From Loxodes magnus (lineage: Eukaryota; Ciliophora; Karyorelictea; Loxodida; Loxodidae), in the NCBI GenBank assembly GCA_946699065.1, contig CAMPDV010002435.1, forward strand, positions 1 to 64,000: 64,000 nucleotides of DNA, given 5' to 3'. Below, piece by piece: positions 11,100 through 23,060 of the stretch (position 1 is the first letter of the stretch; each line of letters opens with the position of its first letter). Below the pieces are notes generated by a model, which saw nothing but the letters and a program-made list of their open reading frames with translations, searched no databases and was not told the origin of the DNA. A program made the translations under genes and the position numbers.

Positions 11100-14000
11100 G
11101 AAGGAACAAGAATAGCAAAAATGCGAGAGAAGCGAAGGTGAAGAGTAGAATAAGAGAAGAACCAAAACTAGAAAAGAGATTTTACACTAATAATCTTAAA
11201 TTAAATAAATTAGTAGACAGTTTCAACTCTTATTAATACCTTCCTAAAGTTGAAGGAACCATAGAGTGTCAATTCTTCCTATCACGTCTTCCAATTGCAA
11301 TAATCTTCTTAATAAATTCAGCCTTAATAACTCTTAAAGCTTGATATGAGGCAGATCAAAATTCTAAAACTTTGAATAGAGTTAGCAAGTAAGTAACAAT
11401 AAATCGTTAGGTAGCAGAAAAACGTTTCTTCGATTTTGAATTTATCAACCTGGTTACTCAGTTTACCCTATTGATTTTCAATCTTTAAAGAAGCATAAAA
11501 GCTGAAACATGTGAATAAGAAACTTATAGAAAAGATCGAGAAGAAAAATTAGCAAGAAGAATCAACAAATAAATCTTAAGGGCGTCAGATAGATACACTC
11601 TTCAATTCTCAAATGACAAGAGCCGTTGTTTGGTTGAAATAAATGAGAGAATAAATCTATAAGAAGAATACCTCAGATTTTCCAAATACTAAAGAAAAAG
11701 GAAACTGAAGTAATGTAAATGGAAATTGAAGTGAAAGCAGAAGAGACTGAAATAAATATTTATTAAACAAGAAAACAGGCAATCACTGGAAATTCTTACA
11801 ACACTTTTTAAAAACAGCGAAAAATACAAAATATAGAAAAAAATATAGATAGAAAATTATGAATCTAAATGACAAAGCTTTATCATAGTAAAGAGAAGTG
11901 ACTTAGGAATATTCATGGAAGAATAATGGATAATTAATTTTCAAAGGAATATTTGAAATAAAATTAAGTATGTTTATGTATAATTGTAATAAACTCTAAT
12001 CAAAATGATTAGAATAGACTAAAAGCATTATTTTCAAAGGAATAGTTGGTATGATATAGCTGTTGATTGTTGCAATTAGGATTATTAATTAATGAAATCA
12101 AAGAGACTTATAGTTATATAAAGGACGTATATGCAAAGGGATTTTTATCTCAAATTTACTAATTATAATTCTTGTTTTAGTCCAAAAAGGCAAAGAGATA
12201 GTAGACAGAGGAAGATTAACAACAATTAATTAAAGCTTTTAACTTATCTAAATATTATAAAATAAAAAGAATTTACAAGAGAAAGGGAACTACTTTCAAC
12301 TAGAATACTTTTACTAAGTCTAAGAGAAACAATATGATATCATCTAAAAAACTTAACTAGATATCTTATATTTGGTCGATAAGTTACCGGAAAATGATGC
12401 TAAAAGATAAAAAATTCTATAAACACTACTAAAAGCATTAATTGAGGGGATTATTAGAAGAGTACTGATAAATATCCTTCTGAATAGAAATAAAAATGTA
12501 AGATTAAAAGTTAGGATATATTTATTTAAGCAGATAATGCTAATTTATTTTTTTTAGAAGGCTCTTTACAAATTTTTAGATCTTAAATAAAAATATAAGT
12601 AAGCTATCAGATATTTATTACAATTAAGATTGATTAAGTATAGTAAAGGAAATCGTAATAAAGTACATTGAAAAATGTGACTGTAACTTCTTCTTATGAT
12701 AATCATACTGTGACAATTAAGCCAAATTTTTATGAAAACGGCAAGGAATTCTTTGAAAGTGAAATAAAAGCAAATTAAAAACTATAGCTTAAATAGATCT
12801 AAGAGTAAATTCAGAAAGGATAGTAAAAAAGGATGAGCAAGGTAAAATAAACAGAACAGATATAGAGTTAGAATATTAAAATGAGAAATTGGTTAAAGAT
12901 ATTTAAATGTAATAAAAATTTAGTAACTACAGATTAATAAAAAACTAAATACCTTCAAATATATTTTTAAAGTATTACTAATTAGAGCAATAGAAAAAAG
13001 GATAAAGGAAAAGAATAAGAGTAATAAAAGAAAGTAAATGTCTACTCTTTAACTACTTGGTAAGTTAGTGTAAAATCTGTTAAAATAACTTTGGTTTGGA
13101 CTAGATGACATCAAAGTCGAAGTAATAAAAATGCTAATAATGAAATTTATAAATTACTTATGAGATTTATTGCTGAAAACATACAATACTAAACAAACTC
13201 AAACAAGTAGAATCTTTCCATTTATCAAAAAAAGATTAAAGAGTAAATGAAAAAATTTTAGGTTTATCGCTCTTATAAATTTTATCCTAAAAGTATTTGA
13301 AAAATAATCACTTAAAGAATTTATGGTTACATTTACAAGTCTAAGATTAAACAACCTACACAGCAAGGATTCGATACTATTAGAAGGGATTTACAATTTG
13401 GACACTTAAGTTATAGCTATTTATAATGAATTGTCTCTAATCATTTATTCTAATCTAGGGTTACATTTTTTTTGAGGAAATATTATCGAGAAATTTGAGA
13501 TATAGCAAGAAAATTTTGCAAAAAAGTCGTATGATCTAATTATGGTCTTTATTTTTTATGGCATTTTAATCAGATATTTGGAGACTTATTAAAAACAACT
13601 TGACTTTAAAATTTATGGATGTTTATTTGTTTCCAAAGCAGGGCAGATGACTTATTTTTACTGTCTGATGAAGATAATATGAATTTATTCTTTAGACCTC
13701 ATTTGAAGTATTTTTAGTTAAATTGAGTAATAATAATGAAAAATGATAATTTATCTTCTTTAGAAGTAAGCTTTAAAAACATGAAAATTCAGACTTCATT
13801 ATAAAGCTAAATAATTAGTAAATTTAAGTATCAAGAAAGTCAACTATAAGGAAATGCTATTAATGAAATGAAAACTATAAAGCTCATTGTTAAGAAGTTG
13901 CAATGAAGTACAAAAATTGTGTGAATAGATTTATTTAAAAGTTATCTAAATATTAAATTATTAAACCTTAGAACTTTAAATACATTTTACGAATATTTAT

Positions 14001-16065
14001 ACTACCGAAATCAGAGTATGGGCCAGAAGTAATTTCTTGGGCTATTTTTCGTAGTATAAAAAATAAAATATGATATAATCATAGGCTAAATAAAAGTAGC
14101 AAGTTATGCTTTAAAAAGTCCTAATTCTACTTTTAATAAATCTTGTTTTATTGACTTTAATTGGTTACTCTTTGAATATTAAATTACAATGAGTTATTTA
14201 AAATTATACATAAAATACTTTACAAATAGGCTTTAACTTATCTTAACTCTGATGTAGCATTTCTCTTTAACAAGACAAAGAACGATAATTTTAGTTATTT
14301 AAAGAATTTAAAATTATTGACTTAACTCTTTCAAATAAACCTTTAAGATGCTAGTAACAGCAAATGATATCTAAGCAAAATTTGAAATAAAATAGAATAA
14401 AAATTATATTAAGATAATATGGGAAGATGAGTGCAATACCAGCTTTCGAAATATTCTGAAGATCAAGATAATAGCGTTGATTAACAGAAGTTTCCATTTT
14501 ATACTTTCAATATACTAAACAGACAATGATTAGAGAAATAGTGTCAATTTAAAAATTAAGGATACTTAGTTATAGCTTTTAGAATGATTTAAAATAAAGA
14601 AACTAATAAATATAGCACTCTGAAATTTTGCATTTGTATGGGAATAAAACATATTTAACATATTTCTTAATCTGAAGATATGCAAGATCTAATCTAAGAA
14701 TTTAAAGATTTCATTAATTATGATTTACTTAAAATTTTTCTTACAACCAAATTACATCAATCATAACTTCCCTACCCGAAGATAACTTTAATAAATTGGT
14801 TTAAGAATTAAGTATTATCATTTGAAGTTGCTTCGTAGAAGAATTTAAATTTGATAGCAAAGTGACGAACAAATGGAAAAGCTGTTGGAGCAATTTGGTT
14901 ATAGAGCAGATTAAGTGATTAAAGGAGATTGAATAAAGATTATTGAGAAGAAAATTGTCAAGCATTTTTATTACTTATATGAAATATGGTAAAATTTTAT
15001 TAAGATTTTGAATTAAACATACATAAAAAATAGAATACTAGGAGAAAGATAAACTCTCTTAAACAATGCCTTACTTATACTCTGATTATAGAGATATAAA
15101 AAAAGCAATAGTTAAGATACAAAAGCGTTACTTCTAATAAAATAATAATTTGATAGATGTGATATTAAGCTAAACTGATTAAAAGCATTCATAAGTTAAG
15201 TATAATTTGGTAAACTAAGAGTTGATTTAAAGTTTGAAGTTATTGCATTAATTACTAGTTTAGTAGGAAATATTTGGAATAGAAATGAAATATTTTGAGA
15301 ATATATTAATTGCATGTTTATCCCATTTAACTAATAAAGGTTTTCTATTTTCTATTCTTTGATAATGACTTTTAAAATGTTAATTCTAAAGCAGCAACAA
15401 GATGGTAGCTCTTATGGATTAAATTGTAAAGATTATACTTTAAAGTATACTTTAAAGAATAGTGAAGCAAATAAGTACTTGATTCTAAATTTGGTTAGAG
15501 GAAAGTAATTATTTAAAACTATGTATGGATTAGATTAACCAAGTAGATACTTTTAATCTACTAGCATTTATCTTCATCTTATTTATTTACTATAATGCTT
15601 ATTCTATTTTCATATACTAGATACTGAGTCATTTTACTATGCTTTATATTTAATACAGCAATACAATATTTAGTAAACCATTAATAGAGGAAATCATACT
15701 ATAATAAACTATCTTTCCATTAATAAAACTAGGGATACTTTAAGGATTGCCATAATATTAAAATTAAGTATCTAAAAGTATTTAGAGAATGAAAGACAAA
15801 TTATAAAGAAATCTGGTAGAAAAGCAATAGTAAGTCTAATAAGAATAAAAGAAGTAATCATTTTAAAATGTTTAGTGCTAATCAAATCTAAATTTCTACA
15901 TTCAAAAAGTTTAAGAAATTATCTGCTAAAGGACTAAGAAATAGTCACTAATAAGTTTAGTAACTCTAAACTAGCAAAAGATATCTAAATAGTAAATGAA
16001 AAAAGAGTGATTTAAGATAAACTTTTAAAAGAGTTAATTGTTTTCTCAATCTCAGCTTTAATAAA
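11100..16065 (+). pseudogene. long decayed coding region of unknown family
   Basis: Several long stretches have few TAA/TAG/TGA codons in one plus frame, and their composition looks like protein. Examples are 11160-11700 (SFNSYQYLPKVEGTIECQFF, FINLVTQFTLLIFNL), 13940-14860 (ILPKSEYGPEVISWAIFRSI, YPKITLINWFKN) and 14870-16060 (EQMEKLLEQFGYRADQVIKG, LVGNIWNRNEIFWEYINCMF). Frame changes separate them. A string near 13640 (ADDLFLLSD) looks like a reverse-transcriptase active site, but nothing around it supports this. I do not recognise the family. It could be one very large gene or several fused remnants. The region ends where the mini-intron-like array begins on the other strand. Confidence 0.35.
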
Positions 16066-16068
16066 AAA

Positions 16069-18462
16069 TTACACTCTAAATATAAAAACTCACTTAGGTA
16101 ATAATTTTACATGCTATAATTAGATAAATAACAGGCTAGCGTAAAAATCTGTTCATATAAATAATTACAAATGACATTCTCTAATAAATAATTACCTAAA
16201 ATGAGCTACTTACTTTCTTTAAAATAAAGAATTACCCCCTATAAGTATTAAATAGATAACATTCTACATAAGTATACTTACTGACTAAAATTGAGAAAAT
16301 ACACTCATATAAATAAATACAACCTTAATTAAAATAAAACCATCAAATTATTTATTCGTTCAATCAAAAGTAAAAATGATACCTAGAGTAAAAAATTACA
16401 TCTGAGGTATTTTATACCAGCAATTAATAATAAAAGATACCAACTAAAATAATATTTGAATACGAGCTATAATTAATTTATTACAAGCTATACAAATAAA
16501 ATTAATTTTACCACCTATAAATATTTAAATTACCTTACATTCTATAAATATTTAAAATATCTCACGCTCTATAATATTTAAAATATCTTACTCACTATAA
16601 ATATATGTAAAGTTTTACCTTCTATAATATTTAAAATATCTTACCTTCTATAAATATTTTAAATATTTTACTCACTATAAATATTCAAAAAATATTACTC
16701 ACTAATGATATATAAAATATCTTACTCACTATAAATATATGTAAAGCTTTACCTTCTATAAAGACTTAAAATATCTTACCTTCTATAAATATTAAATATC
16801 TTACCTTCTAAAAATATCTAAAATAGCTTACAATCTATAAATAATGAAACTTCTAGCCATCTTTAAGTGTAGAATATTACTCACTATTCATATTTAAATA
16901 GCTTACATTCTATAAACATTTAAATATCTAACCATCTATAAATATTTATATAACCCTACATTCTATACGTTATTTAAAATGCCTTACTCTCTTTAATTAT
17001 TTAAATATCTTACAATCTATAAAAAAGTTAAATACTTTACAGTCTATAAATATTCAAAATACCTTACAGCCTAAAATATTAAAATAGTCACATTCTTTGA
17101 TATAGAATATTACTCACTATATATTTAAAATGCTTTACATTCTATAAATATTAAAAGAATCTTGCTCACTATAAATGTTTATAGCTTACTTACTATAAAT
17201 ATTTAAAACCTATTACTCACTATCATTATTTTCAATATCTTACAGTCTTTAAATCATTCAAATATTTACCCCCTATAAATAATTACATACTCGCTATAAA
17301 TCTTTATACCTTACTGTCTATCAATATTTCAAATAAATTACACACTGTAAGTAATTATCAATTCTTACCATCTTAAAGTGTTCAAATATTTTACACACTA
17401 TAAATATTTAAAAGTTCCTACCCCCTATAAACTTTTAAAATATCTTACATTCTATAAATCATTCTAATATCTTACCCCCTATAAATGTCTCTAATATCTT
17501 ACAATCTATAAATATTTAAACTTCTAGCCATCTATAAATATTTAATATATCTTACTTCCTTTAATCACTTAAGATATATTACTACCTATAAGTATTCATC
17601 AGCTCTTACGCTCTTTAATCATTTAAATTATAATACTCCCTAAAAGATTTAATATACCTTACTCACTTTAATCATTTAAATCAATTACACACTATAAGTA
17701 TTTAAATCAATTACACACTATAAGTATTTGCAATATCTTACATTCTATAAATATTCAAAATTCTACATCCTATTCATATTTAAATATTACCTTCTATAAA
17801 TATTTTCAATGTCTTACCTTCTATCAATATTTTCAATATCTTACCCCCTATAAGTATTTCAAATATCTTACATTCTATAAGTATTTCAAATATCTTACCA
17901 ACTATCAAAATTTCAAATATCTTACATTCTATATTAAGTACTATGCCCTCTTATTTTCATTTCTTACCTTCTTTGTTTGTAAATGTTACTTGCTAATTCT
18001 AAGTAATTTACTTTCTAATTTGATAGATTACCGCCTTTATTTATTTCCTTACAATCTTCTTTATATTTTACATTCTAATTTTATGTTTTACTTCCTTTAT
18101 TTAGATACCTTTTACAATCTATTTTTATAATTTTACATTCTAAAAATTCAATTTTAATACTTTCTAACTTAAACCTTTACTCACTTTTATTAATATGTTA
18201 CATACTTTTTTAAAAATTACCTCCTATATTTTATTCTTAACTTTGCGTAAATTCCTTTTAACCTATTGTTTACATTTTTTACTTTCTCCTATTTAGATTA
18301 TTTATTACTTTCTAATTATAGATTATCTTATACGTTCTATTCTAGCATTAATTACTCAACATTGCTTTCATTTTATTAAAAACTGTTTATTTTATTCATT
18401 ACTTTCTAGCTTTACTTTTTACCATCTGTATTTAATCTTACTTCCTATAATTATATTGCTAC
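16069..18462 (-). repeat. array of intron-like units with 3-nt spacers
   Basis: On the minus strand the stretch parses into consecutive units that begin GTAA(G) and end (TAT)AG, separated by exactly three bases. Worked examples next to the gene: unit 18445-18462 (18 nt), spacer 18442-18444 (GAA), unit 18426-18441 (16 nt), spacer 18423-18425 (ATG), unit 18406-18422 (17 nt), spacer 18403-18405 (AAA). I hand-parsed about 75 units between 16490 and 18462 and some ten more, less regular, down to 16069. Units nearest the gene (17940-18462) are mostly 14-22 nt and varied. Those farther away are mostly 20-24 nt with a core such as GTAAGATATTTTAAATATTT then ATAG. Spacer triplets vary (AAT, AAG, TGA, GGG, ATT, ATG, TGT and others) while both borders stay fixed. 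The orientation matches the RING-UBL gene. The borders look like splice sites of very short introns, with single-codon exons between them. Confidence 0.75.
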
Positions 18463-18973
18463 AACCATTCATCCTTAGCTCTAACTAAACTTCTCCTCAA
18501 TCCTCCATTTAATTTAGACTTAGCCATCTAACTAACTTTTCTTTTTATCAATAGAGTTCATAAAAATCAGCATCGATTCCTTCTGCTTATTCTATTTTTT
18601 ATTTCAGTTATTCAATAGTTTCTCCTTCCTCTACTATTAAGTTAATTTCTTCTTTATTTTAAGTGTAAATCTAAACTTTTATTCCTTTTCCCTCTTTTTA
18701 TAAGGTTATCTCCTTTTTAGTTTCTTCAAGATTAAGCTAATTGTATTCTCTTTCCTTTTTACTTTATTGGTCTTACTCATCTTTTGAACTTTTACCTTCA
18801 TTGAAATCACCTTTTTCACATTTTCTATTTGGACACTGGTTTGAACCGTCTCTTAAGTATTCTTCTAGAACACATTTTTGGCATACTCGATGTCCACAAG
18901 GAAGGGTCAGAGAAATGGCTATTGAATAGTCGAAACGACATAAGCATTTGGAACAGCTTTAAGAAAGCCCCAT
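18463..18973 (-). CDS. RING finger plus ubiquitin-like domain protein
   Basis: The 170-codon frame from the ATG at 18973 starts MGLSQSCSKCLCRFDYS. A RING-type zinc site is visible at C7-x2-C10, C26-G-H28, C31-x2-C34 and C47-x4-C52 (LPCGHRVCQKCVLEEYL). A charged linker (about 55-95) leads to a ubiquitin-like fold at about 98-170 (IKVQIYTQNKEEINLIVEEG, ETIEQLKQKIEQAEGIDADF, ending VQLELRMNG). The last part aligns with the [30 protein letters not shown] and LHLVLRLRGG regions of ubiquitin. TGA stands for Trp in LYWQKEKL and MEDWGEV. RING proteins usually act as E3 ubiquitin ligases, so an E3 with an internal UBL is the likely role. The exon ends ...GGT T before a GTAG...ATAG unit. Removing that unit would join T to GA and give TGA directly after the last UBL residues, which may be the true stop. 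The last RING Cys pair has unusual spacing (x4). Confidence 0.85.
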
Positions 18974-19835
18974 ATTGGTTATAATAAAAATGGCATAAAA
19001 ATGAATTTAACTAAATGAATCTATATTTAAGCTTCTAAGCATAAGCTTAAGAAGACTATTAGTTACACAGAAATAGTCCTTTATCTAAATCACTACAAAT
19101 ATATGCTTATTTAGTCTATTAGAATGGAATCAATGATATGTAGCACTAATAGTTAATATTTTAAGGCTTTAGTATATAATAGGAATTATAGGCTTGTATA
19201 ATAATCTTTAGCGTTAGTTTAAAAATCATTCTACTTCCTCAATTCTTGTATTTTATTTTCTTATTTCAATAGATTTTCATAATGCCAAGCTATTTTGCTA
19301 GCTAATTTAAATTAGTTCTAGATTAAGAAGATTTATATAGATAAAGGTGATGCTTATATCTTAGAGTTTAGGTATAGAAATAAGGATTTTTAATGTGAAA
19401 AGATTAGAACTTATTTAGAAGTAGATATTGTAAGCTATGCTAGGATTAAGACTAGAAGTAAGCTCTTTTAGGAATAATAAAAAGTCTAAATGATAATTTA
19501 AGATAGATACATATAAATTATTAGTCGTAAATACCTTTTAATTAGCACTAGATAGTAAAAGTGTCTTAGCCAATTAGATAGTTATAGTAATAAGAAGAAC
19601 AATTGATAGATAGAACATAATTTTAAAATAAGTTAGATGTAGAAAGAAGAATTGAATGCCGATATTATAGTTATGCAGATAAAGCATTATTGCATGTACT
19701 GAGAACAGGAGAAATAGAGGATAATTTCGATATAAAAATGAAGCATACAAAATAAGAAATTTTTATAGATATTGGCATTTATCTTTAAATCTGATTATAA
19801 AGTACATATCATAAAATATTATATATTTTTTAAAA
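18974..19835. other. intergenic, nothing recognised
   Basis: This stretch lies upstream of the RING-UBL gene and presumably includes its promoter, but I see no conserved element. AT-rich throughout. Confidence 0.4.
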
Positions 19836-19841
19836 CCGCCA

Positions 19842-20131
19842 TTGTTGTTCGAAGGTGAACAACAAGGTCATCTTCATCAGAGGTTGGGGAAGTTAAGTAC
19901 CCATAATCGACTTTATGTCTTCCTCTGCTTTGGTTTGGCCTCGAGACATAAGATTCTTGGACCTTCGACACTGGCTTGGCTTCGTTTATTTCTAATTCTG
20001 GAGCGAAAAATAAATAATATTGCGAGCTTCATCAGAGGTGGGGAATTTAAGTACCCATAATTGACACATGTCGTCCTCTGCTTTGGTGATGCAATGAGAC
20101 ACAATCCTGCCATGTCCTTGGACCTCCAGCA
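19842..20131. ncRNA. GC-rich duplicated hairpin element, RNA candidate
   Basis: This is the least AT-rich island in the window. It opens with a perfect hairpin: TTGTTGTTC (19842-19850), a 6-nt loop, then GAACAACAA (19857-19865). Two related units follow about 155 bp apart, starting near 19873 and 20028. Both contain CTTCATCAGAGGT, a GGGGAA-TTAAGTACCCATAAT block, and CCTCTGCTTTGG. Within each unit CAGAGG and CCTCTG can pair and GGGG faces CCC, so a folded RNA is plausible. The GGAAGTTAAG-like piece recalls 5S rRNA, but the rest does not fit. Strand is unknown. A SINE-like repeat or pol III transcript is an alternative. Confidence 0.45.
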
Positions 20132-20159
20132 AGTATTAAAGATTACGGGTATTCTAAAA

Positions 20160-20280
20160 TTATATCAGTATTGAACATTTTTATCAGTACTGAATAATTA
20201 TACCAGTATTGAACAAGATTTATCACTATCTGATAATTTTATCAGTAATAAACATTCTTGTCAGTATGAAACATTTTTTT
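20160..20280. repeat. about 20-bp minisatellite
   Basis: Six imperfect copies of a unit like TTTATCAGTATTGAACAT follow the GC-rich element directly. Spacing is about 20 bp and the copies have diverged by several substitutions each. Confidence 0.65.
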
Positions 20281-20394
20281 TTAAAGAGCTGCGCACCAAT
20301 GAGAATACTACGCGCTCTATAATCAAATTTATTTATTTATTTAAATTATTACATAAAGAAGAGTTCCAGTTATCAAAGTAGATGAGTGTTGAAT

Positions 20395-20640
20395 AAATCT
20401 AAGTTTAGATATCTATTCAGATTGCATTCATTTGAAGATAAAATTTCTAGCGATATATGAAATACTAAAATATTGCTGGATAATAATATTAGAGCTAAGA
20501 TTACAGATTTAGTTATAACATAATCGAATCTAAAATATAGAAATTTTGAATCCAAGTAGTGATATCTTATGGCGCAAGACTCTCGAAGTTAGGTTTATAA
20601 AACTCAAAGCTATGAAATAGGAGAATTTTAAACTTTTAAG
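20395..20640 (+). pseudogene. protein-kinase fragment, probably TKL-like
   Basis: One plus frame reads LHSFEDKISSDIWNTKILLD, then NNIRAKITDLVIT and later WYLMAQD. This lines up with the catalytic loop to DFG to APE region of TKL-type kinases (LHS...HRDIKxxNILLDNNxRAKITDFGI...WYLAPE). HRDIK appears as SSDIW and DFG as DLV, so the remnant is decayed. It does not closely match the pseudokinase domains of genes A-D. No N-lobe is recognisable upstream. Confidence 0.4.
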
Positions 20641-22129
20641 AAACGTATAAGAGCTTGAAGGAAAAATCGCCTACCTCTGACATATAAATACTAAAAAATG
20701 AAAATTTCCAACCAGTCAATTTGAGAACTGAAGAAATAAAATCCAAATTCAATCAATTAGCTGAATTGACTGAAAGCTTATTTCTAAAAAATATAATAAT
20801 AAATCACTTCATAGATGTGGAACCAAATCTTTAACCAGGAAAATAGTAAAGAATAAAAAATAATGCAGATATTGCAGGAAAAATGATCGCATTTTAAGAT
20901 ATTGCAGAATATTGTAATAAAAATAAAAACTTGAAGGTTTTAAATTATGAAATCCATAAGTAATCTATACTACACTCCAGAAGGTTTACTATATCGAAAG
21001 GATATGTACATAGAGAATAAAATTTTGAAGAAAATCGCATTTGCTTAATAAAGAAGAAATTTGAATATGTTTGTAATCGAACTCGATTGATACTTTTTAT
21101 TAAAAAGAGTTAACGAAGCATTGAAGATATATATTCAAAGAAGAAGACTGGAAGTGGAATAATATTTGACAAAACTTTAAACTTTAAAACGGTGATTAAC
21201 ATTATTGATAGATGGAATCACTATAATTAATTATTATTATATATAAAATGGCAGATAAGAAGTGGCGGAACTTTCCAGCAATACCTCCTAACTCTTAGTA
21301 GGATTTAGTAAAATATCTTTACCTAAGAACTAACCAACAATATGGAATTTTTTAAATCTGTAATCTCTATACTATGATAGGAATTAACTATAAAAAAGTA
21401 ACTGTATCAAATTAAAGGAAAAATTACATAAACAGATCAGATCATAAAGGAAATTAATAATTCCAGAAACTGATAACATAAGCAGTACTAGTAATTCAAA
21501 GATTCAATGGATATAAAATAATAACCTCAAACAAAGAGCATAAGTATAAAAAATAATGATATACTGGTATTGAAAGATGAAAGAGCCTAAATTACAGTTG
21601 TTACCAATTTTAATAAAAATAAAAGAGAATAATAGAAAAATAATGATCAGATATATTTAAAATTATACTGGACAAGTGAAGGTTATTTGATAGAAAAATA
21701 CTCAAATTTAACAAAGAAACTCCTTATATTTAATAAACAGTTAAATAATTAAATAAAAAGTGATTGGGATTTGACCTAACGGAAAAAAATCATAAAAGAT
21801 AATCTTAAAATTATAAAGACTTATGACAGTGAAGATTTTAGCAAGTTTGAGGTGAACATTTTCATCTAACACTAAACTCTTTGATACATAATAAAACAAA
21901 TAAATGTAAGCCATATAATCTATTATGTTATGCTATTTAATCTAAAGAAAAATTGCCAGAAAACGTAATAAAAGTAATGATGTTTAATCTATTTTCTTTA
22001 ATTTGTTGAAAAGTAAAATAAGATTCACTTCATATCACTTCCCAATAATCTTAGTATCATAATATCTCTTATTTCACTACCCTATCCTTATATGTCTAGA
22101 TTATTCACTCTTTATCAAATAATTTATAC
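20641..22129. other. AT-rich stretch, nothing recognised
   Basis: Some plus-strand parts look weakly coding, but I recognise no family. Confidence 0.35.
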
Positions 22130-23060
22130 TATTTACTTAGAAACTTGTATCATAAAAATAGGTAAAAACCATTAACTATCTTTTAATAACTTTATTCATA
22201 TTTCCATTTTCTACTTTTTTTAATAGATAGCTAGTAAACTCATGTTTAGTATAGTTAAATTACTCAAGTTATGTCGCTTTTTCCACTCCTTAAACAGAAT
22301 GAAGGACTGGCAATTATAAGCGTATTCTCTGAACGAAACATCTCGAAAATAAAAAAAAGGCTTTAGTAACTTAAAATAAGATTATGCTTCTTTAATTTTT
22401 CTCTTTAGAGCAATCATCTGAAAAGCGCAAATAAGAAGGTAAAGTTAATTAACTTTTATGAATTCAAAGATGAGATGATAAGTTTCCCTTCTTTCAAACT
22501 TCTAAAGTTTATCCTCAAAGCTTTAATATACCTAATCAAAGACTTAAATTCAGTGGATCTAAATCGTAGTAAAAGAGTTAAAAGCAAGTTCTAAATGATT
22601 ATAATGAAGAGGCTAGAAATAAAAACTAGAACTAGATTATCAATATTGAGTTAATAACTATAACCACACCTGTAAGCTAAGCTGAGTTTTAAATCCAGTA
22701 CAATGATCTAAAGTAAGAACTACCTTTTGGCATTTCTATAGATTGATTCCATTTTCCCTAGTTTAAATAAATAGAAAATAATGTAATAATACTATTTATT
22801 TCAGGATTATTAATCATTAAATAATTTTAAACTAATAAAGGGAAGATGATGGAGTGAGATAAAATATATAGCTTTATAGAGATATTTTTTATTAAAATGA
22901 GATATTAAATTGGTAGATAAAGTAACTATGAATTACTTATTATTGAATCTTAACTTTATAATTAATTCTTGCTTAGTCGAAATGACAGATTTTACGCAAA
23001 GTAAAGTAGCAATTTGAATATAATTAGCTTTTGCTTGTTAATGAAATATTTTTAAATAAT
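22130..23060. repeat. downstream duplicate segment (copy at gene C)
   Basis: This segment matches 30700-31400, which lies downstream of paralogue D in the same orientation. Shared blocks include CATTCTCTGAACGAA, AACTTAAAATAAGA, TTTTTCTCTT, AAGGCTAAGCTGA-like and TTTAAATAAATAGAAAATAATG. The pairing means that genes C and D were duplicated as segments larger than the coding regions. Confidence 0.65.

Noticed and set aside
13620-13680. Reverse-transcriptase-like ADDLFLLSD string
   Set aside because: No neighbouring RT blocks are visible in the same frame. In a genome without fixed stops such short matches arise by chance.
16069-18462. Reading the array as a CRISPR array or an ordinary satellite
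   Set aside because: Spacers are 3 nt and units vary in length. CRISPR needs constant repeats with long spacers, and a satellite would not keep a constant 3-nt gap with variable unit length.
18741-18929. Plus-strand open frame of 62 codons
   Set aside because: Antisense to the RING finger exon, whose Cys/His pattern and ubiquitin-like domain are unmistakable on the minus strand.
19880-19920. 5S rRNA-like string (GGGGAAGTTAAGTACCC)
   Set aside because: Only this short stretch recalls 5S rRNA. Length, flanking helices and the rest of the sequence do not fit.
19842-20113. Open frames on both strands through the GC-rich element
   Set aside because: Both cross the hairpin and the duplicated units, and neither resembles a protein. 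The structure suggests RNA or repeat.
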